Shown: one piece after another, positions 1 through 5,824 of the stretch
Position numbering within the stretch: position 1 is the stretch's first letter
How the letters are laid out: each line of letters begins with the position of its first letter
NCBI GenBank assembly: GCA_021799405.1
Contig: JAJZAL010000294.1
Coordinates: 1-6,051, forward strand
From: Acidobacteriota bacterium
Lineage (GTDB): Bacteria > Acidobacteriota > Terriglobia > Terriglobales > Acidobacteriaceae
DNA length: 6,051 nt
Reading direction: 5' to 3'
Made by a program: the position numbers and the translations under genes
Notes under the pieces: generated by a model
What the model was told of the DNA's origin: nothing
Databases searched by the model: none
What the model saw: the letters and a program-made list of their open reading frames with translations, nothing else

Positions 1-24
1 GCCTCAAGAACCGGGTTGATCTGA

Positions 25-671
25 ATGGCGTGGGATCCTCAACAAGCGGGAACTCGATATTGGCTGAGATTGGGTTCTCAGGTTTCGAGCGGTGCACCTT
101 GCCGCAGCAAGCGGCTGCTGGAAAGAGGTCACAAGCAGGTGCAGTTCCGCGATGCGGACAAGCGCCTGCACAATTTCGACTTCCAGTTCAACGCCAAAAT
201 GAATCGCAATCTGGTCTTCGAACTGGCCACCAACTGGATCGGAAAACGCGGAGATGCATTGTTGCTTGGTCCGCTTGGGAGCGGAAAAGTCACTGCGCAC
301 AAGCCATCGGACACGCTGTCAACCAGAATGGGTACCGTCTGCTTTATCGCGAAGCCTACGCACTGCTGGAAGAAATGACCGATGCCACCCTCGATGCAAA
401 GCGCAAGGAGTCTATGGACCTGCTGACCATCGTGCCGCTGTTGATCCTCGACGATCTGGGAATGCGAAAGCTGCCGCTGACTGCAGCCGAAGAACTTCTG
501 GAGATCATCATGCGCCGTTACGAACGTGCCAGCACGCTTCTGACGTCGAACAGGCCCGTAGACGACTGGGGAAAACTGCTGGGCGACAGCGCCGCCTTCA
601 TCGCCATGCTGGATCGACCGCTGCATCACGGACACGTTCTCAAGTACGGGCCGTGCAGTTGGCGCACCTAG
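25..671 (+). pseudogene. istB: Decayed IS21-family IstB ATP-binding protein (transposition helper)
   Basis: IstB is the AAA+ ATPase that assists the IstA transposase of IS21 elements in target selection. The first recognisable part is in frame 1, from about position 103 (KRLLERGHKQ, then DADKRLHNFDFQFN, KMNRNLVFELAT and the P-loop GPLGSGK ending at 288). The rest is in frame 3 from 288 to 671: SHCAQAIGH, YREAYALLEE, Walker B LLILDDLGM, sensor-like STLLTSNRPVDDWGKLLGD and the C-terminal HHGHVLKYG...SWRT. The frames join at the A run 285-288. One missing A changes the expected GGA AAA AGT (G-K-S) to GGA AAA GTC. The usual Ser/Thr after the P-loop lysine and the following Leu are therefore lost or changed. 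A TAG at 669-671 cuts the usual C-terminal tail just after SWRT. The N-terminal 50 or so residues of the family are not recognisable, and no istA is present in the window. I am sure of the family and fairly sure it is dead. Confidence 0.9.
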
Positions 672-1040
672 ACAGGTGCTTCAGGAGAAGGCAAATGACA
701 AAGGCAAAAGCCCTAAGGATGCGGGGCAAGGAACGCCCGGCGACGTCGCGACTCGGGATCCAGAGGCCTCCCTCAACGGAGTCTCACCAAGAGGATCTCT
801 GCAAAAACACGAAAACCTCTGCCGGCCAGCCCATCAGGCAAACCGCAGAGGGTCTCGATCACCGATTCCTTCGGAGCCAGCCCCGTGTCATCGGCCCTGG
901 ATCACTCCGCAAGGCGCGACGGGGGCAGAGCGAATATAACCTTACCATGCATCCAGACGCCCTGAATACCAATCACAAATCTCCAACTCAATCCGAGCCT
1001 TGCAAACGCACACTGCGGCAAGATAAAACGATCACGTCTT
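672..1040. other. Stretch without recognisable gene, probably the 3' part of the decayed IS21 element
   Basis: This segment lies between the istB stop and the IS21-like end repeats. An open frame runs from ATG 695 to TGA 1066 (123 residues), with a GGAG 7 bases before the ATG. Its product is poor in hydrophobic residues, is rich in R, K, T, S and P, shows no motif I know, and ends inside the terminal repeat. I do not call it a gene. A 7-bp inverted repeat, CCTCTGC (816-822) and GCAGAGG (845-851), is too loose to call a terminator. Most likely this is non-coding or degraded IS interior. Confidence 0.5.
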
Positions 1041-1101
1041 CGGCCAATCCCGTTGGCCGGTTTTGAGCTGATAACCTATGGCCGCTTTTAAAGTGATAAC
1101 C
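1041..1101 (+). repeat. Probable right-end repeats of an IS21-family element
   Basis: Two imperfect 24-bp direct repeats stand 25 bp apart. They are TTGGCCGGTTTTGAGCTGAT followed by AACC at 1053-1076, and ATGGCCGCTTTTAAAGTGAT followed by AACC at 1078-1101; 19 of 24 positions agree. A perfect 7-bp inverted repeat, CGGCCAA (1041-1047) and TTGGCCG (1053-1059), overlaps the first copy. IS21-family ends are known to carry several such short repeats that bind IstA, and istB lies upstream in the right orientation. I could not place the exact terminal dinucleotide. Transposase coding sequence begins at about 1103, so the end must be near 1101. The repeats are seen directly; the assignment to IS21 is inferred from context and general resemblance. 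Confidence 0.6.
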
Positions 1102-1102
1102 G

Positions 1103-1207
1103 AGGCTGTGGATGGCGGGGGATGTATTCCGATCGATGAAGTCGCTGCTGGATAGACGGCCGGTCTATCACAAGTGCGACGAGACGATACGTGGCCATGT
1201 GTTTTGC
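1103..1207 (+). pseudogene. Fragment of an IS4-superfamily (IS1634-like) transposase, C-terminal part
   Basis: Frame 2 encodes 35 residues, from RLWMAGDVFRSMKSLLD through RPVYHKCDETIRGHVFCS. They match the conserved C-terminal block of IS4/IS1634-type DDE transposases, typically of the form LWMVE-FR-KS-L--RP-YH--DETIRGHVFCSFLALVL. In this family the glutamate in the VE-FR motif is expected to be catalytic; here the corresponding residues read AG, so even this block is damaged. The upstream side is replaced by the IS21-like end repeats. On the downstream side the similarity stops sharply after HVFCS, where FLALVL would be expected, and a frame-2 stop follows within a few codons. It is therefore a scrap left between two junctions and not functional. 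Confidence 0.8.
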
Positions 1208-1497
1208 TCAACCAGCCGATGATGCAATTCTCGCAGAGCGGCCACAGTGACTCGCGGCTCACCAAGTTGCATGCCGAAGCAAACTGCTGGATCCAACATC
1301 CATCCGGCGACCATCGTGACCAAGCCAGAGCCGTCGTCCACGTGGACAAAACCCCCTGGGCCAGGTTGTTCGCTGTCCCGCTCTCTGACGATCAGGCCCC
1401 CCAGTCCGAGGTGGTAAGTGAAAAGAAGGCTTGAAAGCGCTTGCGCAGCCGGCCACCATCCGACACTGGAACTTTTCCTAGTGTGCGGACCGGGCAC
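1208..1497 (-). pseudogene. Protein-like remnant of unknown family, antisense to the flanking debris
   Basis: I do not recognise this product. On the minus strand a frame is open from GTG 1497 to 1168, but its last codons are antisense to the transposase scrap, so the original reading probably ended near 1208. The middle looks like real coding sequence: YHLGLGGLIVRERDSEQPGP, then HVDDGSGLVTMVAGWMLDPA, then GEPRVTVAALRELHHRLVE. The last block has the look of a short helical C-terminus. The N-terminal part, before YHLGLGG, looks unlike protein, so the true start may be lost or frameshifted. The general pattern recalls the small accessory proteins carried beside recombinases and transposases in IS-like cassettes, for example DUF5372-type proteins, but I cannot confirm this. 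The plus strand of the segment shows no better candidate. Confidence 0.35.
1463..1484. repeat. Short inverted repeat (hairpin-capable)
   Basis: ACACTGGAA (1463-1471) can pair with TTCC-T-AGTGT (1475-1484), with a 3-base loop and one bulged T. There is no T tract after it, so it is not a standard terminator. It lies next to the GTG of the minus-strand remnant and about 155 bases before the DUF481 gene. It could be the tip of an element or simply chance. Confidence 0.3.
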
Positions 1498-1559
1498 GGC
1501 TTCCTATGATCTGGGGAGCACTAGCCATGTGCGGGAAGCCGGCCCCGAGCATGTCCGCC

Positions 1560-1568
1560 TGGTATTAT
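1560..1568 (+). promoter_or_regulatory. Possible extended -10 promoter of the DUF481 gene
   Basis: TGGTATTAT fits an extended -10 element (TGN followed by a TATAAT-like hexamer, TATTAT at 1563-1568). No good -35 hexamer stands 17 bases upstream, which extended -10 promoters can tolerate. The start point would fall near 1575, giving a leader of about 65 bases before the ATG at 1640. This is pattern matching only. Confidence 0.3.
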
Positions 1569-1639
1569 CTCGTCGGCATTTGATGCGGGGGCACCTGGTG
1601 GAATCCCTCGTGGTCCCTAGCGCAGAACGGGACGCGATC

Positions 1640-2710
1640 ATGAAAATCTCGTACGTGATCCTCACTGGCATGTTTCTGGTTGCCTCCCCAGTTTTTGCAA
1701 GAGACAAAGTTGACGTCCTGGTTATGCAGAACGGCGACCGCTTCACCTGCGAAATCAAGGGCCTCGATAGCGGCGTTTTGTACATCGGGCTGGATTATGT
1801 CCAGGGCACAGTTCAGGTTGACTGGTCCAAGGTGCGCAGTGTGGAGAGCAAGCAGTTGTTTCTCGTGAGGACCCAGGACGGTCGCTATCACACAGGGGCA
1901 CTTTCGATGACGGGAACGGAAGCCGCCCAAATTCTCCGAATTGAGGCCCTGGAGGATTCGCGGAACGCGGTAGAGGTGAGTCACAAAGAGGTTGTGGACA
2001 TCGATCAAACTTCCAGTAAGTTTTGGCAGCGGTTCAACGGTGCCATCAATTCGGGAATGACTTATTCGAAGGCAAATGAGTCCACGCAGTATTCTTTGGG
2101 TGCTAACGCACAATATCTCCGAGAAAGGTGGAGCTTGGGCGCAGACTTCACTTCCATATTGACGGGCAACACCGGAGTCGCAACTTCCACTCACAACAGC
2201 GTGACGACCTATTACCGTCACCTCATGCGCTGGAACAACTGGTTTTACACAGGCATAGGCTCGTTACTTCAGAGCACCGAGCAGGAGATCCAGTTACAGA
2301 GCAACATGGGAGCCGGGATCGGGCGCTATTTGAAAGACACAAATCATGCAACGGTCAGCGCCTATGGCGGTCTGGCCTATCAAAACACGAGATATACCCA
2401 ATCTGAAAGCCGGCCGCCAAGCCAGAACACAGCTGCTGCTTTGGCTGGTGTGGATGCAGGACTGTTCCGATTCGATAAGACCAAGCTAACTCTCTCCGCC
2501 ACCGCATTTCCGGCGCTTAACCAACCCGGACGAATTTACAACAACGTCAACGCAACCTACTACCTCAAGTTCTGGGGAGACTTTACGTGGAACCTCTCGT
2601 TCTACGGCAGTTGGGACAGTCAACCGCCGGCGCGTTTATCTGGCAGTGATTATGGCGTGACTTCGGGGTTCGGCTGGACATTCGGGAATTACAACAGCTT
2701 CTCAAAATAG
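1640..2710 (+). CDS. Secreted DUF481-family outer-membrane protein
   Basis: The 356-residue product begins with a signal peptide: K2, a hydrophobic stretch at 4-19, and a V-F-A cleavage motif ending at A20. Residues 22-115 form a small beta-rich domain with VLVMQNGDRFTCEIK and a second strand set around QVDWSKVRSVES and LFLVRTQDGRYHTGAL. Such domains often precede DUF481. From about 128 to the end, alternating aromatic and polar residues (FNGAINSGMTYSKAN, WSLGADFTSIL, TWNLSFYGSWDS, YGVTSGFGWTFG) fit an outer-membrane beta barrel of the DUF481/YdiY type. Its function in the cell is not known. The frame is open upstream to 1418, but ATG 1640 is chosen because it places the signal peptide at the N-terminus and has a weak GGGA 7 bases before it. 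The last residue is K, not the terminal F or W of many barrels, with aromatic residues just before it. It looks intact and stands alone, with 198 bases before the next gene. Confidence 0.85.
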   Translation: MKISYVILTGMFLVASPVFARDKVDVLVMQNGDRFTCEIKGLDSGVLYIGLDYVQGTVQVDWSKVRSVESKQLFLVRTQDGRYHTGALSMTGTEAAQILRIEALEDSRNAVEVSHKEVVDIDQTSSKFWQRFNGAINSGMTYSKANESTQYSLGANAQYLRERWSLGADFTSILTGNTGVATSTHNSVTTYYRHLMRWNNWFYTGIGSLLQSTEQEIQLQSNMGAGIGRYLKDTNHATVSAYGGLAYQNTRYTQSESRPPSQNTAAALAGVDAGLFRFDKTKLTLSATAFPALNQPGRIYNNVNATYYLKFWGDFTWNLSFYGSWDSQPPARLSGSDYGVTSGFGWTFGNYNSFSK

Positions 2711-2762
2711 AGGGTTCGCGGCGATGCACGAAATTGGATCCGGAGGCTAGCAGTTTTCATAG

Positions 2763-2792
2763 TTGTTGATGTCCCCTTCGCATTCTTATGCT
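2763..2792 (+). promoter_or_regulatory. Possible promoter of the GH63 gene
   Basis: TTGTTG (2763-2768) could serve as a -35 and TATGCT (2787-2792) as a -10, with an 18-base spacer. TTGATG (2766-2771) with a 15-base spacer is the alternative. The -10 lies in the loop of the 2775-2814 inverted repeat, so a protein bound to the repeat could block it. Transcription would start near 2799 and leave a leader of about 110 bases. The match is weak. Confidence 0.25.
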
Positions 2793-2825
2793 TTGGAGGC
2801 GGGGAGTGCGAAGGCGTTGACGTCC
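2765..2825. repeat. Inverted repeat nested inside a direct repeat, upstream of the GH63 gene
   Basis: A perfect 8-bp inverted repeat, CCTTCGCA (2775-2782) and TGCGAAGG (2807-2814), is separated by 24 bases. It is flanked almost directly by a direct repeat, GTTGATGTCC (2765-2774) and GTTGACGTCC (2816-2825), which agrees at 9 of 10 positions. There is no T run after the second arm, so a terminator for the DUF481 gene is unlikely. The position, about 85-145 bases before the hydrolase start, suits an operator or a leader RNA structure. The repeats are seen directly; a regulatory role is inference. Confidence 0.45.
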
Positions 2826-2852
2826 ACCAATTGGCTCAGGGCGGAGGAGAAA

Positions 2853-2903
2853 ATGTCGTCCATGCTGACCGGCAACTACCCGCAGACAGATTGGAAGGAG
2901 TAA
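2853..2903 (+). CDS. Possible 16-residue leader peptide ahead of the GH63 gene
   Basis: A strong Shine-Dalgarno GGAGGAG (2843-2849) precedes ATG 2853 by three bases. The frame reads MSSMLTGNYPQTDWKE and ends at TAA 2901-2903. The final codons, AAG GAG TAA, overlap the Shine-Dalgarno of the hydrolase (2893-2900), and its ATG follows five bases after this stop. Such a layout could couple translation of the two. The same frame is open back to ATG 2769 (44 residues), but that ATG has no ribosome binding site. The peptide has no run of one amino acid, so classical attenuation is not suggested. It could also be a chance frame. Confidence 0.35.
   Translation: MSSMLTGNYPQTDWKE
2893..2900 (+). promoter_or_regulatory. 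Ribosome binding site that sets the GH63 start
   Basis: GGAAGGAG ends 8 bases before ATG 2909. The longest open frame would begin at TTG 2831, but that codon has no comparable site in front, and the extra 26 residues do not resemble the family N-terminus. This site therefore decides for ATG 2909. Confidence 0.8.
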
Positions 2904-2908
2904 ATCCC

Positions 2909-5659
2909 ATGACACCCCAGACTGGTGAGACAATCCCCCCCCCATACGTGGAATGCGCGGAGCAGAAGAGGCTGAATGAGGCTCGTGAACTTGGCGTTCC
3001 CTGGAAGAAATGGGGACCGTACCTGAGCGAAAGACAATGGGGTACCGTGCGGGAGGACTACAGCCAGGATGGCAACGCCTGGGATTATTTCTCGCACGAT
3101 CAGGCGCGTTCCCGCGCGTACCGCTGGGGTGAGGACGGGATGGCCGGAATTTCCGACGATCAGCAGCAATTATGCTTCGCGCTGGCGCTATGGAACGGGC
3201 ACGACCCGATTTTGAAGGAGCGCATGTTTGGATTGACAAACAGCGAGGCTAATCACGGCGAAGACGTGAAGGAATACTACTTCTATGTGGATAGCACCCC
3301 CACTCACTCTTACATGAAATATCTCTACAAGTATCCGCAGCGCGAGTATCCCTATAGGGACCTGATCGAGACGAATCGCCGTCGATCGAGGGAGGAGCTT
3401 GAATACGAGCTCCTTGATACAGGCATTTTTGACGACGACAGGTACTTTGACGTGTTTGTGGAGTATGCGAAAGCCGAACCCGAAGATATGCTGATCCGGG
3501 TCACGGTTCACAATCGCGGGCCCGAAGCCGCGGAAATCCATGTGCTTCCGACGTTGTGGTTCCGGAACACATGGTCCTGGGGCGGCGAAGCCCATGGCAA
3601 GCCCAATCTGCGGCAGACGGGAGATGGAACCATACTGGCAACGCATCCGACGATGGTCGACTACACCCTCCAATGCGAGGGTGATCCGGAGATGCTTTTT
3701 ACGGAGAATGAATCGAATGCTAGCCGCCTGTGGGGTGAGTCGAATCCGTCACCTTATGTGAAGGATGCATTCCACGAGTACGTGGTTGGGGGAAACAGGG
3801 AAGCGGTCAACCCGGCCAAGTCGGGCACCAAGGCGGCCGCTCACTACGTGCTGCAGGTTCCTGCGGGAGAACACAGGAGTGTGCGCCTGCGCCTGAGCGC
3901 AAGACCATCGGCCGATGCGTTTGCGAATTTTGACCCGATCGTTGGCTCCCGGCTTGCCGATGCGAATGAGTTCTACGACCGCATCACTCCGGCCGAGTTC
4001 AGCGAAGATGAGCGGCGCGTCCACCGGCAGGCGCTGGCGGGAATGTTGTGGAGCAAGCAGTTCTATTATTTCGACCTCGATAAATGGCTGTCAGAGCACG
4101 CGGCGCACCCGATGACCGGCGAAAGGCGTCGCAGCTTGCGGAACACCGAGTGGTTTCACATGCTCAACCGCGACATCATCTCGATGCCGGATAAGTGGGA
4201 GTATCCATGGTATGCGGCCTGGGACCTGGCGTTTCATACCATATCCCTTTCGCTCGTGGATTTCGACTTCGCAAAGGATCAGTTGCTGTTGATGTTGCGC
4301 AATCTCTACGCACACCCCAATGGCCAGATCCCCGCTTATGAGTGGAACTTCAGCGACGTGAATCCCCCGGTGCATGCCTGGGCGACCCTGTTCCTTTACA
4401 ACGTTGAGAAGGAACTGGGTCGCGCCGATCTGCGCTTCCTTGAGCGTTCCTTCCAGGGATTGATGTTGAACTTTAACTGGTGGGTGAACCGCAAGGACCC
4501 TGAGGGCCGGAACGTGTTCGCCGGCGGATTCCTGGGTTTGGATAACATCGGCGTTTTTGACCGCAGCTCGAAACTGCCTACCGGCGGCTTCCTTGATCAG
4601 GCCGACGGAACGGCGTGGATGGCTTTCTATTGCCAGAATATGCTGGAAATCGCGATTATCCTCACGGAATACGATCCCATGTATGAGGACATTGCCTTTC
4701 GGTTCCTCGAGCAATTCGTCTGGATCACCTACGCAATGCAACGGATCGGGGAAGGTCACGCGCAGATGTGGGATGACGAGGATGGATTCTTCTACGATCT
4801 GCTCCACTTCCCGGATGGTCATTCGATGCGGCTCAAGATTCGTTCCATGGTCGGGTTGCTTCCAGTTTGTGCGTCGACGGTTTTTGAGCCAGGTTTTATG
4901 CAGCGGCATCCTCGGGTGCTGGAACTCATCGAACTCTTCAAGAAGCGGCATCCAGATGTTCTGGAACGTATCGGTAAGGCTGAAGAAAACGTGGCCGGTT
5001 ACGGGGGACGAAGGGTGCTGTCCGTACTCGACAAGAAGAAGCTTCAATGCGTTTTGGGGTACATGCTCGACGAAGAGGAGTTTCTCAGTCCATATGGAAT
5101 CCGTTCCATGTCACGCAAGCATCTTTCAGAACCGTTCGTATTCCACGTTGAGGGGCAGGAATACAGGGTGGACTATCTGCCGGCGGAATCCAATACCAGC
5201 ATGTTTGGGGGCAATTCCAACTGGCGAGGCCCAATCTGGATGCCGGTCAATGGATTGTTGATTCGTGCGCTCCTCAATCTCTATCAGTTCTACGGAGATG
5301 ATTTCAAGGTTGAGTGCCCAACTCGTTCCGGTAACTACATGACACTCTTCCAAGCGGCCCAGGAAATTGTGCGCAGGATCGAGAGAATCTTCCTTCGCGA
5401 TGAGAACGGTCGCCGGCCGGTATACGGCGGCGCCAGGAAATTTCAGGAAGATCCGAATTGGCGGGATTACATCCTGTTTTATGAATACTTCCACGGTGAC
5501 AACGGGGCCGGCCTGGGAGCCAGCCACCAGACGGGATGGACCGGACTTATCGCCCGCATGATGGATCTATTTGCCCGAATCGACTCCGCGAGGCTGCTCG
5601 ATACTTCAAAGTCGGATCTCATCGCCGAGACTACGCGCGATCAGGTTGCCGGAGTCTAG
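2909..5659 (+). CDS. GH63-type glycoside hydrolase (bacterial 'glucosidase', MGH1-like), 916 residues
   Basis: The protein belongs to the long bacterial branch of family GH63, inverting enzymes that cleave terminal alpha-linked glucose or related sugars; relatives are processing glucosidase I, YgjK and mannosylglycerate hydrolase. Substrate here is unknown. Residues about 25-355 form the N-terminal part, with the signatures WKKWGPYLSERQWGTVREDY (32-51) and GEDVKEYYFYVDSTPTHSYM (117-136). Residues about 400-890 should form the (alpha/alpha)6 barrel. The likely general acid is D439 in EYPWYAAWDLAFH (431-443). The likely base is E859 in FYEYFHGDNGAG (857-868), before SHQTGWTGL (872-880). Other conserved blocks are HPNGQIPAYEW (469-479), DVNPPVHAWA (483-492) and FAGGFLGLDNIGVFDRS (537-553). 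There is no signal peptide or membrane segment, so it should be cytoplasmic. Length is usual for this branch and no key motif is missing. It is preceded by a structured leader, and no clear terminator follows. A nine-C run covers codons 9-12. The catalytic residues are assigned by motif analogy. Confidence 0.93.
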   Translation: MTPQTGETIPPPYVECAEQKRLNEARELGVPWKKWGPYLSERQWGTVREDYSQDGNAWDYFSHDQARSRAYRWGEDGMAGISDDQQQLCFALALWNGHDPILKERMFGLTNSEANHGEDVKEYYFYVDSTPTHSYMKYLYKYPQREYPYRDLIETNRRRSREELEYELLDTGIFDDDRYFDVFVEYAKAEPEDMLIRVTVHNRGPEAAEIHVLPTLWFRNTWSWGGEAHGKPNLRQTGDGTILATHPTMVDYTLQCEGDPEMLFTENESNASRLWGESNPSPYVKDAFHEYVVGGNREAVNPAKSGTKAAAHYVLQVPAGEHRSVRLRLSARPSADAFANFDPIVGSRLADANEFYDRITPAEFSEDERRVHRQALAGMLWSKQFYYFDLDKWLSEHAAHPMTGERRRSLRNTEWFHMLNRDIISMPDKWEYPWYAAWDLAFHTISLSLVDFDFAKDQLLLMLRNLYAHPNGQIPAYEWNFSDVNPPVHAWATLFLYNVEKELGRADLRFLERSFQGLMLNFNWWVNRKDPEGRNVFAGGFLGLDNIGVFDRSSKLPTGGFLDQADGTAWMAFYCQNMLEIAIILTEYDPMYEDIAFRFLEQFVWITYAMQRIGEGHAQMWDDEDGFFYDLLHFPDGHSMRLKIRSMVGLLPVCASTVFEPGFMQRHPRVLELIELFKKRHPDVLERIGKAEENVAGYGGRRVLSVLDKKKLQCVLGYMLDEEEFLSPYGIRSMSRKHLSEPFVFHVEGQEYRVDYLPAESNTSMFGGNSNWRGPIWMPVNGLLIRALLNLYQFYGDDFKVECPTRSGNYMTLFQAAQEIVRRIERIFLRDENGRRPVYGGARKFQEDPNWRDYILFYEYFHGDNGAGLGASHQTGWTGLIARMMDLFARIDSARLLDTSKSDLIAETTRDQVAGV
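2935..2943 (+). repeat. Nine-base poly-C tract near the start of the GH63 gene
   Basis: Nine consecutive C residues encode the end of I9 and P10-P12 of the hydrolase. Long homopolymers early in a gene are prone to slippage, and loss or gain of one base here would abolish the protein. It could also be a site of sequencing error. The downstream frame is fully open, so the length shown is the functional one. Confidence 0.8.
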
Positions 5660-5824
5660 ATATCAAAGACAGAGGCAGAAGCCCTGCCAAGCTAAATCGC
5701 TTCGGAGCAGGAAACGATGAACGCGCCGTGAAGAGGCGTGCCTGGTCCTTTGAACGGTCACTTTCGCAAATTCGCTTCTTACGGTCTTCGATGCGGCACT
5801 TGCAGTCGTTTGCGGCGCCGAAAC
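5660..5824. other. Gap between the GH63 gene and the MscS remnant
   Basis: I see no gene, clear terminator or promoter here. The open frames crossing it give arginine-rich products without motifs. The part after about 5750 may be a degraded upstream portion of the channel gene: one frame reads AVVCGAETG just before the recognisable part, faintly like the VTIGYDTPW of MscS proteins. This is too weak to rely on. Confidence 0.4.

Noticed and set aside
283..292. Programmed -1 frameshift at A-AAA-G joining the two halves of istB
   Set aside because: A-AAA-G can be slippery, and the shift has the right direction, but intact IstB proteins are read in one frame and the gene shows other damage, so simple decay or a sequencing error is more likely.
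695..1066. A 123-residue open frame with a fair ribosome binding site after istB
   Set aside because: The product is low in hydrophobic residues, has no known motif, and ends inside the IS21-like terminal repeat; it looks like an accidental frame.
2711..2830. A rho-independent terminator after the DUF481 gene
   Set aside because: The only good inverted repeat has a 24-base loop and no T run after it.
2757..3239. A 160-residue minus-strand open frame across the GH63 leader and start
   Set aside because: It is antisense to conserved GH63 coding sequence, is rich in R, P and S, and has no recognisable motif.
4091..5047. A 318-residue minus-strand open frame inside the GH63 gene
   Set aside because: It is a mirror frame of a strongly conserved coding region, and its product has no family signature.
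4557..5261. A 234-residue plus-strand open frame overlapping the GH63 gene
   Set aside because: The product is rich in S, R, C and W and lies in an alternative frame of the conserved barrel; it is a shadow.
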